Assembly (NCBI GenBank): GCA_937864925.1
Contig: CALMFH010000173.1
Location: 1-37,392 of the forward strand
DNA from: an uncultured Alphaproteobacteria bacterium
GTDB taxonomy: Bacteria; Pseudomonadota; Alphaproteobacteria; Rhizobiales; Ancalomicrobiaceae
Direction: 5' to 3'
DNA length: 37,392 nt
Part shown: one piece after another, positions 1 through 8,035 of the stretch
How the letters are laid out: the number at the start of each line of letters is the position of its first letter
How positions within the stretch are numbered: position 1 is the first letter of the stretch
The notes under the pieces: model-generated
The model's database searches: none
What the model was told of the DNA's origin: nothing
Seen by the model: only the letters and a program-made list of their open reading frames with translations
Translations under genes and position numbers: made by a program

Positions 1-542
1 TCGTGGGTGTGGCGGATGTGATCGACGTGCGGCAGCATCTGGCCGAACATCTTGCGGTTGCCGCCGATGCCGCCGACCGACATGCCGCCGAAGTTGACGC
101 CGTGGTAGCCACGTTCGCGGCCGATCAGGCGGGTCCGCTGCGCCTCGCCGCGCATACGGTGATAGGCGAGCGCCATCTTCAGCGCGGTGTCGACCGACTC
201 GGAGCCCGAGTTGGTGAAGAAGACGTGATCGAAGCCCTCCGGCGCCATCGCCACCAGACGGTTGGCGAATTCGAAGGCCTTGGGGTGACCCATCTGGAAG
301 GCGGGGGCATAGTCGAGTTCGCCGGCCTGGGCGCGGATCGCCTCGACGATCTTCGGCCGGTTGTGGCCGGCGTTGCAGCACCACAGGCCGGCGGTGCCGT
401 CGAGGACGGTGCGGCCGTCGTCGGTGCGGTAGCGCATCCGATCGGCGGCGACGAACATGCGCGGCGCCTTCTTGAACTGCCGGTTGGCGGTGAAGGGCAT
501 CCAGAAGGAGGCGAGATCGTTGGGGCGGTGAGCGATGGTCAT
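1..542 (-). CDS. Omega-amino acid (beta-alanine):pyruvate aminotransferase, N-terminal part
   Basis: This is a class III, PLP-dependent aminotransferase that runs off the left edge, so only about 180 N-terminal residues are present. Reading begins at ATG 540-542 (MTIAHRPNDLASFWMPF). The segment GSESVDTALKMALAYHRMRG is the class III cofactor-phosphate region. It is followed by RGYHGVNFGGMSVGGIGGNR and then a KMFGQ...VDHIRHT stretch, very like beta-alanine:pyruvate transaminases of the BauA type. Family knowledge says such enzymes move the amino group of beta-alanine or other omega-amino acids to pyruvate in the cytoplasm. The PLP lysine lies beyond the window. The gene diverges from an XRE-cupin regulator, the usual layout for a polyamine or omega-amino acid catabolic gene and its control protein. 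The exact substrate is inferred. Confidence 0.85.
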   Translation of the reverse strand, partial: MTIAHRPNDLASFWMPFTANRQFKKAPRMFVAADRMRYRTDDGRTVLDGTAGLWCCNAGHNRPKIVEAIRAQAGELDYAPAFQMGHPKAFEFANRLVAMAPEGFDHVFFTNSGSESVDTALKMALAYHRMRGEAQRTRLIGRERGYHGVNFGGMSVGGIGGNRKMFGQMLPHVDHIRHTH

Positions 543-624
543 GAACGGGCCTTCGGCAGGGGCCGCATCACCGGCCCGGTCGGAATGTCGAACGTTACGG
601 AGGAGCGGCGGCAGGGACAATCCC

Positions 625-658
625 TCGACGCCGTTCGCCGTGTTCCGTATTCTGAACA
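625..658 (+). promoter_or_regulatory. Candidate leaderless promoter with overlapping palindromic operator of the first XRE-cupin gene
   Basis: TGTTC (641-645) and GAACA (654-658) form an inverted repeat with an 8-nt centre, ending one base before the start codon at 660. The centre contains a -10-like TATTCT (648-653). A weak -35-like TCGACG sits at 625-630, 17 nt upstream. The start codon is only 6 nt from the -10 box and has no Shine-Dalgarno sequence, so the mRNA may be leaderless. Autoregulation by the encoded repressor is inferred. Confidence 0.45.
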
Positions 659-659
659 G

Positions 660-1241
660 ATGAACACGACCATCACCGCGATCGCCGCAACGTCCGACGT
701 CGACGTCGGCGCCCGCCTCAAGGCACTGCGCCTGGCGCACGGGCTCTCTCAACGCGAACTCGCGCGCCGCGCCGGTGTCTCCAACGCCACGGTGTCGATG
801 ATCGAGGCCAACCGAGTGAGCCCGTCGGTGGCGGCGCTGAAACAGATCCTCGCGGGATTCCCGATCGGCATCTCCGCCTTCTTCGCCGCTGCCGACGACG
901 AGCGCGAGAAGGTGGTATGGCGGGCGAGTGAACTGACCGAGATCGCCGGCGGGGCGATCTCCTATCGACAGGTCGGCGGCGATCTCACCGGCCGGTCGCT
1001 GCAGATGCTGCACGAGCGCTACCGACCCGGCGCCGATTCCGGCCGGCCGACGATCTCGCATCAGGGCGAGGAGGCGGGGTTGGTGATCCGCGGCCTGCTC
1101 GAATTGGAGGTCGCCGGCGTGCGTCACGAACTGCGGCCGGGCGACGCCTATTTCTTCGACAGCCGCAAGCCGCACGCCTTCCGCAACATCGGCGACACCG
1201 ACCTCGTCATCGTCTCGGCCTGCACGCCGCCGAGCTTCTGA
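660..1241 (+). CDS. XRE-family regulator with C-terminal cupin domain (PuuR-like)
   Basis: A 193-residue transcription regulator. Residues about 18-72 are a Cro/C1-type helix-turn-helix (RLKALRLAHGLSQRELA, then VSNATVSMIE). The C-terminal half is a cupin beta-barrel with the typical EGEEAGLVIRG-like region, PGDAYFFDS and KPHAFRN motifs, which probably binds a small effector. This architecture is that of PuuR and related regulators of putrescine and omega-amino acid catabolism. It diverges from the aminotransferase gene at the left edge, so that gene is its likely target. ATG 660 was chosen because the helix-turn-helix starts soon after it and a palindrome abuts it; the reading frame stays open further upstream, but that part is antisense to the aminotransferase. 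The effector is not known. Confidence 0.85.
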   Translation: MNTTITAIAATSDVDVGARLKALRLAHGLSQRELARRAGVSNATVSMIEANRVSPSVAALKQILAGFPIGISAFFAAADDEREKVVWRASELTEIAGGAISYRQVGGDLTGRSLQMLHERYRPGADSGRPTISHQGEEAGLVIRGLLELEVAGVRHELRPGDAYFFDSRKPHAFRNIGDTDLVIVSACTPPSF

Positions 1242-1254
1242 TCGGCACGCCCGC

Positions 1255-2268
1255 TCACAGCGGGAAGCCGGCCTGGCGGGCGAGGTCGACGAGGTCGCGC
1301 TGCGAGCGAGCGCCGACATGGCCGATGATCTCGGCGGCGAGCAGGCCACCGAGTTCGGCGCAGGCGGCATAGTCGAAGTCGTGGGTGAGGCCGTAGAGGA
1401 AGCCGCTCGCGTAGAGATCGCCGGCGCCGGTGGTGTCGACCAGAGTCTCCACCGGGGCGGCGGGGACGGCCGTCACCTTCTCGGCGGTGACCACCAGCGA
1501 GCCCTGGTCGGACAGGGTGACGGCGGCGAGGCGGACGTCGCCCCTGAGCGCGGCGATGCCGCTGTCGAGATCGGCGGTCTCGTAGAGCGCCTTGACCTCG
1601 GCCTGGTTGGCGAAGACGAGATCGACCACGCCGGAGCGCATCAGCTCGAGGAATTCCGGGCGCCAACGGTCGACACAGAAGCTGTCGGAGAGGGTGAGGG
1701 CGACGCGACGGCCGTGGGCGTGGGCGATGGCGGAGGCCCGACGGAACGCCTCCTTGGCCGCCGGCGGATCCCACAGGTATCCCTCGAGATAGACGACGGC
1801 GGCATCGGCGACGACATCGGCTTCGATGTCGTCGGGGGTCAGATGGGTGCAGGCGCCGAGGAAGGTGTTCATGGTGCGCTCGCCGTCGGGCGTCACGAGG
1901 ATCATCGAGCGGGCGGTCGGCGCCCAGTCGGCGGCACCGATGTGCAGCGGCGCGGTCTCGAAATGCACGCCGACGCTGCGGATGTCGTGACGGAAGATGG
2001 TGCCGAGATGATCCTCGGCGACCTTGCCGAAATAGGCGGCGCGGGCGCCGAGCCCGGCGAGCGCGGCGATGGTGTTGCCGGCCGAACCGCCGGAGATCTC
2101 CTTGGCCGGACCCATGTGGTCGTAGAGGCGTTCGGCCTCGGCAGCATCGATCAGCCGCATCGATCCCTTGGCCAACCCCTCGCGCACCAGGAAATCGTCC
2201 TCGGTGCGGGCGATGACGTCGACGATGGCGTTGCCGATACCGAGGACGTCGAAACGGGAGTGGGTCAT
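1255..2268 (-). CDS. PfkB-family carbohydrate/nucleoside kinase (adenosine kinase-like)
   Basis: A 337-residue ribokinase-fold kinase. The N-terminal FDVLGIGNAIVDVIAR and the glycine-rich ISGGSAGNTIAALAGLG motif bind the sugar or nucleoside. DTTGAGDLYASGFLYG near the C terminus is the PfkB signature 2, with the catalytic Asp in GAGD. Length and the N-terminal motif fit the adenosine kinase-like group common in alphaproteobacteria, which would phosphorylate adenosine with ATP for purine salvage; other sugars cannot be excluded. The chosen ATG (2266-2268) precedes the conserved MTHSRFDVLGIGN start; the longer frame to 2340 lacks family resemblance. The gene ends just beyond the end of the regulator that reads toward it (tail to tail, 13 nt apart). 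Confidence 0.85.
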   Translation of the reverse strand: MTHSRFDVLGIGNAIVDVIARTEDDFLVREGLAKGSMRLIDAAEAERLYDHMGPAKEISGGSAGNTIAALAGLGARAAYFGKVAEDHLGTIFRHDIRSVGVHFETAPLHIGAADWAPTARSMILVTPDGERTMNTFLGACTHLTPDDIEADVVADAAVVYLEGYLWDPPAAKEAFRRASAIAHAHGRRVALTLSDSFCVDRWRPEFLELMRSGVVDLVFANQAEVKALYETADLDSGIAALRGDVRLAAVTLSDQGSLVVTAEKVTAVPAAPVETLVDTTGAGDLYASGFLYGLTHDFDYAACAELGGLLAAEIIGHVGARSQRDLVDLARQAGFPL

Positions 2269-2346
2269 GGCGGGTCTCGTCGGTTCGAGGTGGCCGGCGG
2301 TGCGGTCGCAGGTCGCGAACGCACACTCATCGGCGATCACCGGCCG

Positions 2347-2374
2347 GGTATAAGGATTTCCGGCGCCGGTTCAA
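2347..2374 (-). promoter_or_regulatory. Candidate promoter of the PfkB kinase gene
   Basis: On the minus strand TTGAAC (2374-2369) and TATACC (2352-2347) are separated by 16 nt, close to a sigma-70 pattern, and lie about 80 nt upstream of the kinase start. The rest of the 2269-2537 gap shows no further clear signal. This is a by-eye match only. Confidence 0.35.
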
Positions 2375-2537
2375 GGCGAGCCGCGGCGATGGCGGCCGTG
2401 TGATCGCGTCGCGCCCCGTTGCGACGACGACGACGGCATCCCATCTGCGGGGGCGAAGTCGGTGGCGTCGTCGGGGCGGGCGACCCGGGTCCGCGCCGAT
2501 CGACCACCCCTGCCCTCACCGAGAACACGGCCGCACC

Positions 2538-3272
2538 ATGACCGAGACGTCGTCCCCCGCCCTCGTCGCCGCCGCGATCGGCGACGGCCTCGCCGATCTC
2601 GCGACCCCGCCGTTCCGCGGCGTGGCGGGCCGCTCGCTCGCCGTGACACTCGTGATCGTGGCGGTGATCTGGGCGATCGGGACGCGGGCGGCCACGGGCA
2701 CCGCGGTCGATCTCGCCGCCGCCCATCCGCTCGACCTGCCCCACTGGCTCGTCGCGGTGCGCTGGCTCGCCGGCCTCCTCTCCGGCGCCATGCTGGTGGT
2801 GGTGCTCGGTTTTCTGATCGCACCGATCACCACCGGTGTGGCCGGGCTGTTCCTCGACGAAGTCGCCGCGGCGGTGGAGGGCAGCCGCTATCCGGCCGAT
2901 CCGCCGGGGCGGGCGCTCGCCTTCGGGCCGAGCCTCGTCACCGCGGCGCGCTTCACCGTCCTGTCGATCGCCGTCAATCTCGTCGCCCTGCCGCTGGTGC
3001 TCTTCGCCGGTTTCGGTCTGGTGGTCTTCACCCTGGCCAACGGCTGGCTGATCGGTCGCGAGTATTTCGAGTTCGCCGCCGCCCGCGCCGTCGGGGTGGC
3101 GGAGGCGCGTCGGCTGCGCCGCGCCCACGCCGGCACCGTCTTCCTCGCCGGCATCGCCGCGGCGGTGGTCCTGTCGATTCCGCTGGTCAATCTCCTCACG
3201 CCGCTCTTCGCCACGGCCACGATGGTGCACCTGGCCAAGCGGGTGACCGGGTCGCGACCGCTGCCGGGATGA
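2538..3272 (+). CDS. EI24-domain (CysZ-like) integral membrane protein
   Basis: A 244-residue polytopic inner-membrane protein. Hydrophobic segments are visible at about residues 30-50, 75-100 (LAGLLSGAMLVVVLGFLIAP), 140-175 and 200-225. The overall layout matches the EI24/CysZ family; the enterobacterial member CysZ helps sulfate uptake. The second ATG at 2538 was chosen because the preceding 46 residues of open frame are arginine-rich, low-complexity and not conserved-looking, while METS...ALVAAAIGDGLADL-type starts are usual for the family. No sulfate-assimilation genes are nearby, so transport of sulfate is an extrapolation. A structured repeat begins 8 nt after the stop. Confidence 0.7.
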   Translation: MTETSSPALVAAAIGDGLADLATPPFRGVAGRSLAVTLVIVAVIWAIGTRAATGTAVDLAAAHPLDLPHWLVAVRWLAGLLSGAMLVVVLGFLIAPITTGVAGLFLDEVAAAVEGSRYPADPPGRALAFGPSLVTAARFTVLSIAVNLVALPLVLFAGFGLVVFTLANGWLIGREYFEFAAARAVGVAEARRLRRAHAGTVFLAGIAAAVVLSIPLVNLLTPLFATATMVHLAKRVTGSRPLPG

Positions 3273-3279
3273 TCCCGAG

Positions 3280-3357
3280 CCGATGACGTTCCGACCTGTT
3301 CGGAACGCCATCGGTGAAGACGAGCCCGAACGGACGTCGGCCGGTCGGGCCGCGACG
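3280..3357. repeat. Structured intergenic repeat, copy A
   Basis: A hairpin with 15-nt arms (CCGATGACGTTCCGA at 3280-3294 and TCGGAACGCCATCGG at 3300-3314, one mismatch) closes on the loop CCTGT. It is followed by a 41-nt core (3317-3357) that is identical at 38 positions to the core of copy B (16512-16552). Within the core GCCCGAACGGGC-like and GGCC-rich segments can fold again. The right-hand hairpin found in copy B is missing here. It lies between the EI24 gene and the MarR gene and may double as a terminator-like structure, although no T-run follows. Confidence 0.75.
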
Positions 3358-3489
3358 CCCACGGATCGAAGAGAGCGCCGCCGGCACGTTGGCGTTCACC
3401 ACGTCCTGCGATCGCGCCGCACCCGACGTTGTCGGCGCGTCGGACGGGGCGTACTATTCCGCCTCCGAAACGAAAAGGGACGTGAGGCG

Positions 3490-3840
3490 GTGCCGGTCGA
3501 ACTTCGACCTTCCCAGGCGCTGAAACTGTGGCACGACGTGACGCTCGACCTCGTCCGCGACGGCGAGACCGATCTCACGGCGCGGCAGATGACGATCCTG
3601 CTCACCGTCTACCTCGAACCGCCGCCGCACACGGTGCGCGGCCTCGCCACCAAGCTCGGCGTCACCAAGCCGGCGATCACCCGTGCCCTCGACACCATGG
3701 GCGAACGCGGCCTGGTCGATCGTCGCCGCGACGAGCGCGACCGCCGCAACGTCCTGATCCAGCGCACCGTCGCCGGGGCATTGTGGGTGGAAAAGCTCGG
3801 CGACGACATCGTGCTGCGGGCGAAACATCTGCCGCGCTGA
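3490..3840 (+). CDS. MarR-family winged-helix regulator
   Basis: A compact 116-residue protein with a winged helix-turn-helix: LTARQMTILLTVYLEPPPHT, then VRGLATKLGVTKPAITRALD (recognition helix) and the wing GLVDRRRDERDRRNV. It lacks the long dimerisation helices of full MarR proteins at its C terminus and resembles short MarR-type regulators of alphaproteobacteria. The start is a GTG at 3490 preceded by AAAAGGGA; the longer frame from 3283 runs through the intergenic repeat and is not protein-like. No obvious target or ligand can be read from the neighbours. Confidence 0.75.
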   Translation: MPVELRPSQALKLWHDVTLDLVRDGETDLTARQMTILLTVYLEPPPHTVRGLATKLGVTKPAITRALDTMGERGLVDRRRDERDRRNVLIQRTVAGALWVEKLGDDIVLRAKHLPR

Positions 3841-3976
3841 GGCAAGGGCGCAGGGTGCGGTGGGCCGCAGGCGCACGGCACCGCAGGCGTCCGTCGAAGC
3901 GACGCGAGCGCCTTCGCGACGCCGGACCGACATCCCCCTCCGCCTCGACCCCCGTCTTCGCTTCCGTTTCGCCGCC

Positions 3977-4504
3977 TTACGGCGCCGATGCGAGGCGCTT
4001 CCAGTAGAGCAGCGTGCCGGTCAGGCCGCCGTGCGGCTTCAGCGCATAGTCGGGGATCTCGCCGGCCAGGGTATAGCCGTGCCTCTCGTAGAGGCCGGCG
4101 GCGCCTTCGTCGGTCGCCGTGTCGAGGACGATCAGCCAGCGGCCACGCGCCACCGCGTCGCGCTCCGCTGCCGTGATCAGCGCCGAAGCGAGGCCGCGGC
4201 CGCGGTGCGACGGCCGGGTCATCATCTTGGCGAGCTCGGCGCGGTGCGGCTGGTTGGGTGGACAGTCGAGGAGCAGCGTCAGGGTGGCGACCAGATCGTC
4301 GCCGTCGAAGGCACCGAAGACGATGCGTTCGTCACGCGCTGCGGCGGCGAGCGATCGCGTCCAGAAGGCCGCCGCCTCGGCCGGGTCGAGCGGATGCATG
4401 AAGCTCACCGAGCCGCCGGCCGCCACGGTTTCGACCAGCAGGCCGGCGAGCGCCGCGACGGTCTCGGGCGTGGCGGTGAGGGGGCGGACGTCGACGTCGG
4501 TCAT
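3977..4504 (-). CDS. GNAT-family N-acetyltransferase
   Basis: A 175-residue acyl-CoA-dependent acetyltransferase. Motif A, which binds the pyrophosphate of acetyl-CoA, is visible as HRGRGLASALITAAE at about residue 110, and motif B as GAAGLYERHGY near the C terminus. The start at ATG 4504 leaves 22 nt to the upstream XRE-cupin gene, so the two are very likely one transcript, with the regulator controlling the acetyltransferase. The substrate is unknown; similar regulator-acetyltransferase pairs are common and often act on amino acids, amines or antibiotics-like compounds. Confidence 0.8.
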   Translation of the reverse strand: MTDVDVRPLTATPETVAALAGLLVETVAAGGSVSFMHPLDPAEAAAFWTRSLAAAARDERIVFGAFDGDDLVATLTLLLDCPPNQPHRAELAKMMTRPSHRGRGLASALITAAERDAVARGRWLIVLDTATDEGAAGLYERHGYTLAGEIPDYALKPHGGLTGTLLYWKRLASAP

Positions 4505-4526
4505 CGGGGCCTCCGGATCACGGGTA

Positions 4527-5093
4527 TCAGGTGCGCGCCAGCGCCACGACATAGGTGCAGGCGGCATCGTCCTCGGCGGCGAAGGTGACCTCGGCGGGCG
4601 GGCCGAAGCCGAGGCAGTCGCCGGACTCGAGCCGATGGGTGACGCCGCCCTCGACGATGGTCAGCCGTCCGGCGCGGAGCCACACCAATTGGCGGATGTG
4701 GGCATAGGACGAGGCCGGCAGGGTGACGCGTGCGCCGGCCGGCAATTCGACCTCGACCAGTTCGACCGGATGGTCGGGCCGAGCATGGACCTGTCGTCGC
4801 CGGTAGCCGGTCTCCGGGTCCCGCCACACCGGCTGATCGTCGGCGCGGACCAGCCGAACGCCGCCGCTCTCCGCCCGCAGCAGCAACCCGGCGAGCGTCA
4901 GATCGAAGGCGGCGGCGAGTCGCACCAGGAGTGCCGCGGTCGGGCTCACCTCGTCGCGCTCGATCTTGCTGATCGCCGCCTTGGACACCCCCGAGCGCTC
5001 GGCGAGATCCGCCAGCGACCAGCCCCGCGCCTCGCGTTCGAGCCGGATGCGACGGGCGAGACGGGCGGAGGGGTCGTCGGTCTCATCGGTCAT
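4527..5093 (-). CDS. XRE-family regulator with cupin domain, partner of GNAT acetyltransferase
   Basis: A 188-residue regulator. Residues 11-65 form a Cro/C1-type helix-turn-helix (RLEREARGWSLADLAERSG, then VSKAAISKIERDEVSPT). The C-terminal part is a single cupin barrel (HPVELVEVELPAGARVTLPA and LRAGRLTIVEGGVTHRLESG) for effector sensing. It is the first gene of a two-gene leftward unit with the GNAT acetyltransferase. The start ATG at 5093 has no Shine-Dalgarno sequence and is abutted by a 20-nt palindrome containing the -10 box, so leaderless translation and autoregulation are likely. The effector is not known. Confidence 0.85.
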   Translation of the reverse strand: MTDETDDPSARLARRIRLEREARGWSLADLAERSGVSKAAISKIERDEVSPTAALLVRLAAAFDLTLAGLLLRAESGGVRLVRADDQPVWRDPETGYRRRQVHARPDHPVELVEVELPAGARVTLPASSYAHIRQLVWLRAGRLTIVEGGVTHRLESGDCLGFGPPAEVTFAAEDDAACTYVVALART

Positions 5094-5128
5094 TTGTCTA
5101 TGATAGTAGACAATCGGATCGAATACAA
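5094..5128 (-). promoter_or_regulatory. Leaderless sigma-70-type promoter with palindromic operator of the XRE-cupin/GNAT unit
   Basis: On the minus strand TTGTAT (5128-5123), a 17-nt spacer and TATCAT (5105-5100) form a good promoter, with the start codon A only 6 nt after the -10 box. TTGTCTA (5094-5100) and TAGACAA (5107-5113) form a perfect 7-nt inverted repeat with a 6-nt centre that covers the -10 box and start site, the expected position of a repressor operator. The arrangement mirrors that at 625-658. Confidence 0.6.
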
Positions 5129-5213
5129 GACGAATGGGGGGGTGACGGGCGTGTCCGGGGGACGGTCGGACGTCCCGACGCCCGCTCCGTGAGCCGCCTC
5201 CGGGTGCCGTGTC

Positions 5214-5966
5214 TCAATAATCCACCTTCACCAGCGTCAGTCCGGCGGCCGGGGCGACGGGGCCGCAGGCGGTGCGGTCGGCGGCGGCGAGGGCGGTGGT
5301 GAGGTCGTCGGCGCTCCAGCGACCGTCGCCGACCAGCTTCAGCGAACCGACCATCGAGCGGACCTGATTGTGCAGGAACGAGCGGGCCGAAGCGCGGATC
5401 TCGACGACGTCGCCGGCACGGGTGACGTCCAACCGATCCAGCGTCTTCATCGGCGACTTCGCCTGACAATTGGCGGCGCGGAAGGTGGTGAAGTCGTGGG
5501 TGCCGAGCAGGCGCTTCGCCGCCGCATCCATCGCCGCGACGTCGAGGCGGGTCCGGACGTGCCAGGCCCGGTACCGCTCCAGCGCCAGCGGGGCGCGGCG
5601 ATCGATGATCCGGTAGAGGTAGTGCCGGGCCTTGGCCGAGAAGCGGGCATCGAAGTCGTCGCCGACGATCTCGACCGAGAGGATCGCGATCGGCTGGGGG
5701 CCGGCGGCGGCGTGTTTCAGATGGGCGTTGAGCGCGTCCATCAGTTTCTCCGCCGGCCAGTCGCGCGGGAAATCGACGTGGGCGACCTGCCCGGTGGCGT
5801 GGACGCCGGTATCGGTGCGCCCTGCCCCTTTGACCACGATGCGGCCACCCTCGAGCCTCAGGAAGGCGGCTTCGATGGCACTCTGCACCGAGGGTCCGTT
5901 CGCCTGGGCCTGCCAACCGACGTAGGGCGTGCCGTCGTATTCGATGGTGAGCCGGTAGCGCGCCAT
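5214..5966 (-). CDS. truA: tRNA pseudouridine(38-40) synthase TruA
   Basis: A full-length 250-residue TruA, which isomerises uridines 38, 39 and 40 in the tRNA anticodon arm. The catalytic Asp is D52 in [39 protein letters not shown] is the typical N terminus and [15 protein letters not shown] the conserved C-terminal motif. It lies 4 nt downstream of fmt on the same strand, the classic alphaproteobacterial fmt-truA pair, so the two are surely co-transcribed. Nothing unusual was seen. Confidence 0.97.
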   Translation of the reverse strand: MARYRLTIEYDGTPYVGWQAQANGPSVQSAIEAAFLRLEGGRIVVKGAGRTDTGVHATGQVAHVDFPRDWPAEKLMDALNAHLKHAAAGPQPIAILSVEIVGDDFDARFSAKARHYLYRIIDRRAPLALERYRAWHVRTRLDVAAMDAAAKRLLGTHDFTTFRAANCQAKSPMKTLDRLDVTRAGDVVEIRASARSFLHNQVRSMVGSLKLVGDGRWSADDLTTALAAADRTACGPVAPAAGLTLVKVDY

Positions 5967-5970
5967 GGCA

Positions 5971-6903
5971 TCACGCCAAACGGTCGCCGGGCGCCAGACC
6001 CGCGCCGCGGCGGAAGGCTGTCGCCTCGACCGGCTTGCCGCCGGCCCGCTGCACCTGGACGAGGCGGAGTGCGCCGGTACCGCAGGCGATGGTCAGGGCG
6101 TCGTCGAGGATCGTCCCCGGCTCGCCGGAGCCGGTCGCGAGCGTGGTGCGCAGGATCTTGAGCCGCTCGGCCTTGCCGCCGATCGTCGCCTCGCACCACG
6201 CACCGGGAAAGGGCGAGAGGCCACGGATTGTGTCGTGGATGGCCTTCGCCGCGCCCGACCAGTCGACGCGGGCTTCCGTCTTGTCGATCTTCCGGGCGTA
6301 GGTGACGCCCACCTCCGGCTGGGGGGTGCAGCCGAGGATGCCGGCCTCGAGACGACCGAGCGCCTCCACCATCAATGCCGCACCGAGGGTCGCCAAGCGG
6401 TCGTGGAGGTCGCCGGTGGTCTCGTCGACGCCGATCGGCGTGCCGGCGGAGAGGCAGACGGGGCCGGTGTCGAGGCCCTTCTCCATACGCATCACCTCGA
6501 CCGCGGTCTCGTCGTCGCCGGCCATGATCGCCCGCTGGATCGGCGCGGCGCCGCGCCACCGGGGCAGCTTCGAGCCGTGCAGATTGAGGCAGCCGTGGTG
6601 CGGGGCGGCGAGGATCGCCTCGGGCAGCAACAGGCCGTAGGCGACCACCACGGCGACGTCGGCCGCGTGCGCCCGGAAGGCGGCGGTCGCTTCCTCGCCC
6701 TTGAGGCTCGTCGGATGGAAGACCGGGATGGCGAAGCCCTCCGCCGTCGCCTGGACGGGTGAGGGGGTGAGCGCCATGCCGCGACCGGCCGGCCGCGGCG
6801 GCTGCGAATAGACCGCGACGATCTCGTGGCCGGCGGCGTGGATCGCACGCAACGTCGGCACCGAGAAATCGGGCGTTCCCATGAAGACGACGCGGAGCGG
6901 CAT
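5971..6903 (-). CDS. fmt: Methionyl-tRNA formyltransferase
   Basis: A 310-residue enzyme that formylates the initiator Met-tRNA using 10-formyl-tetrahydrofolate. The N-terminal catalytic domain opens with [16 protein letters not shown]. The active-site residues correspond to N107, H109 and D145 (in [20 protein letters not shown] and [10 protein letters not shown]), matching N108/H110/D146 of the E. coli enzyme. The SKL within the normally SLL loop is a minor oddity. The C-terminal tRNA-binding barrel follows from about residue 205. Peptide deformylase (def), often just upstream of fmt, is not here; an FAH-family gene takes that place. Confidence 0.97.
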   Translation of the reverse strand: MPLRVVFMGTPDFSVPTLRAIHAAGHEIVAVYSQPPRPAGRGMALTPSPVQATAEGFAIPVFHPTSLKGEEATAAFRAHAADVAVVVAYGLLLPEAILAAPHHGCLNLHGSKLPRWRGAAPIQRAIMAGDDETAVEVMRMEKGLDTGPVCLSAGTPIGVDETTGDLHDRLATLGAALMVEALGRLEAGILGCTPQPEVGVTYARKIDKTEARVDWSGAAKAIHDTIRGLSPFPGAWCEATIGGKAERLKILRTTLATGSGEPGTILDDALTIACGTGALRLVQVQRAGGKPVEATAFRRGAGLAPGDRLA

Positions 6904-7005
6904 GAACGGGGTTCTCCCGGGGCGGAATGGTTCGCCGGAGAGCGATGCCCCCTCGCCGCGCCTCGGTCAAGGGTCACGCCGGACGTGACGGATGTGGCGG
7001 CTCGC

Positions 7006-7854
7006 TCAGATCGGCGGCGCCACCGTCTGGCGCTGGTCGCCGAGCCCGTCGATGCCGAGCCGCATCACCTGACCGGCCTTCAGATAGACCGGCTCGGGCT
7101 TCATCCCCATCCCGACGCCGGGCGGTGTGCCGGTGGTGATGATGTCGCCGGGCTGCAGGCTCATGAACTGCGACACGTAGGAGACGAGTTCGTCGACGGG
7201 GAAGATCATGGTGGCGGTCGAGCCGTTCTGGCGCATCACCCCGTCGACCGACAGCCACATCTTCAGCCCCTGCGGATCGGCGATCTCGTCGCGGGTGACG
7301 AGCCAGGGACCGATCGGACCGAACGTGTCGCAGCCCTTGCCCTTGTCCCAGGTGCCGCCGCGCTCGGCCTGGAAGGCGCGCTCGGAGACGTCGTTGACGA
7401 CGCAGAAGCCGGCGACGTGGTCGAGGGCCGACTCGCGGGTGACATAGCGCGCCTCGGTGCCGATGACGACGCCGAGTTCCACCTCCCAGTCGGTCTTCAC
7501 CGAACCGCGCGGCAACACCACGTCGTCGTTCGGGCCGACGATGCAGCTCGTCGCCTTCAGGAAGACGATCGGCTCTTTCGGCAGCGGCAGCCCCGCCTCG
7601 GCGGCGTGGTCGGCGTAGTTGAGGCCGATCGCCACGAACTTGCCGATACGGCCGACGCAAGGGCCGATGCGGCTGCCTTCGGGCGCGAACGGCAGGCTCG
7701 CCGGATCGCGAGCGGCGAGCCGGGCGAGGCCGTCGGGCGACAGCGCCGCTCCGGCGACGTCGTCGATCACGCCGGATAGGTCGCGGATGCGGCCCTCGGC
7801 GTCGAGAAGGCCGGGCTTTTCCGCCCCCTTGGGGCCGAAGCGGAGGAGTTTCAT
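7006..7854 (-). CDS. Fumarylacetoacetate hydrolase (FAH) family protein
   Basis: A 282-residue enzyme of the FAH superfamily, which includes ureidoglycolate lyase-type and 2-hydroxyhepta-2,4-diene-1,7-dioate isomerase-type members. The N-terminal KLLRFGPKGAEKPGLLD, the VAIGLNYADHAAEAG motif, metal-ligand region TDWEVELGVVIG, and C-terminal GDIITTGTPPGVGMGM are diagnostic. It acts on the C-C or C-N bonds of small acids with a divalent metal. The start at ATG 7854 matches the conserved MKLLRFG N terminus; a longer frame to 7890 is less likely. It diverges from a dehydrogenase of the 3-hydroxyisobutyrate family, and the two could serve one catabolic route. Substrate not determined. Confidence 0.85.
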   Translation of the reverse strand: MKLLRFGPKGAEKPGLLDAEGRIRDLSGVIDDVAGAALSPDGLARLAARDPASLPFAPEGSRIGPCVGRIGKFVAIGLNYADHAAEAGLPLPKEPIVFLKATSCIVGPNDDVVLPRGSVKTDWEVELGVVIGTEARYVTRESALDHVAGFCVVNDVSERAFQAERGGTWDKGKGCDTFGPIGPWLVTRDEIADPQGLKMWLSVDGVMRQNGSTATMIFPVDELVSYVSQFMSLQPGDIITTGTPPGVGMGMKPEPVYLKAGQVMRLGIDGLGDQRQTVAPPI

Positions 7855-8035
7855 CGGGCGGTCCTCGTCTCTGTCCGATCGAACCGGCAATCCAGCACGG
7901 TTCGGCCGTGATCACCAGAGCGAACCGCCATCCATCCGGGGACGACGGGGACGGTGCGCCGACCGGGGTGTGGTGACGGGGCGACGCCGGGCGTGGCAGA
8001 GTGCGGACGACGACGATCGCGAAGGGGAGGGACCC

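Noticed and set aside
3-659. N-terminal extension of the first XRE-cupin regulator
   Set aside because: It is antisense to the aminotransferase and not protein-like; the helix-turn-helix starts just after ATG 660.
2337-3362. 341-codon minus-strand frame
   Set aside because: Low-complexity Arg/Gly/Asp-rich shadow of the EI24 membrane protein gene.
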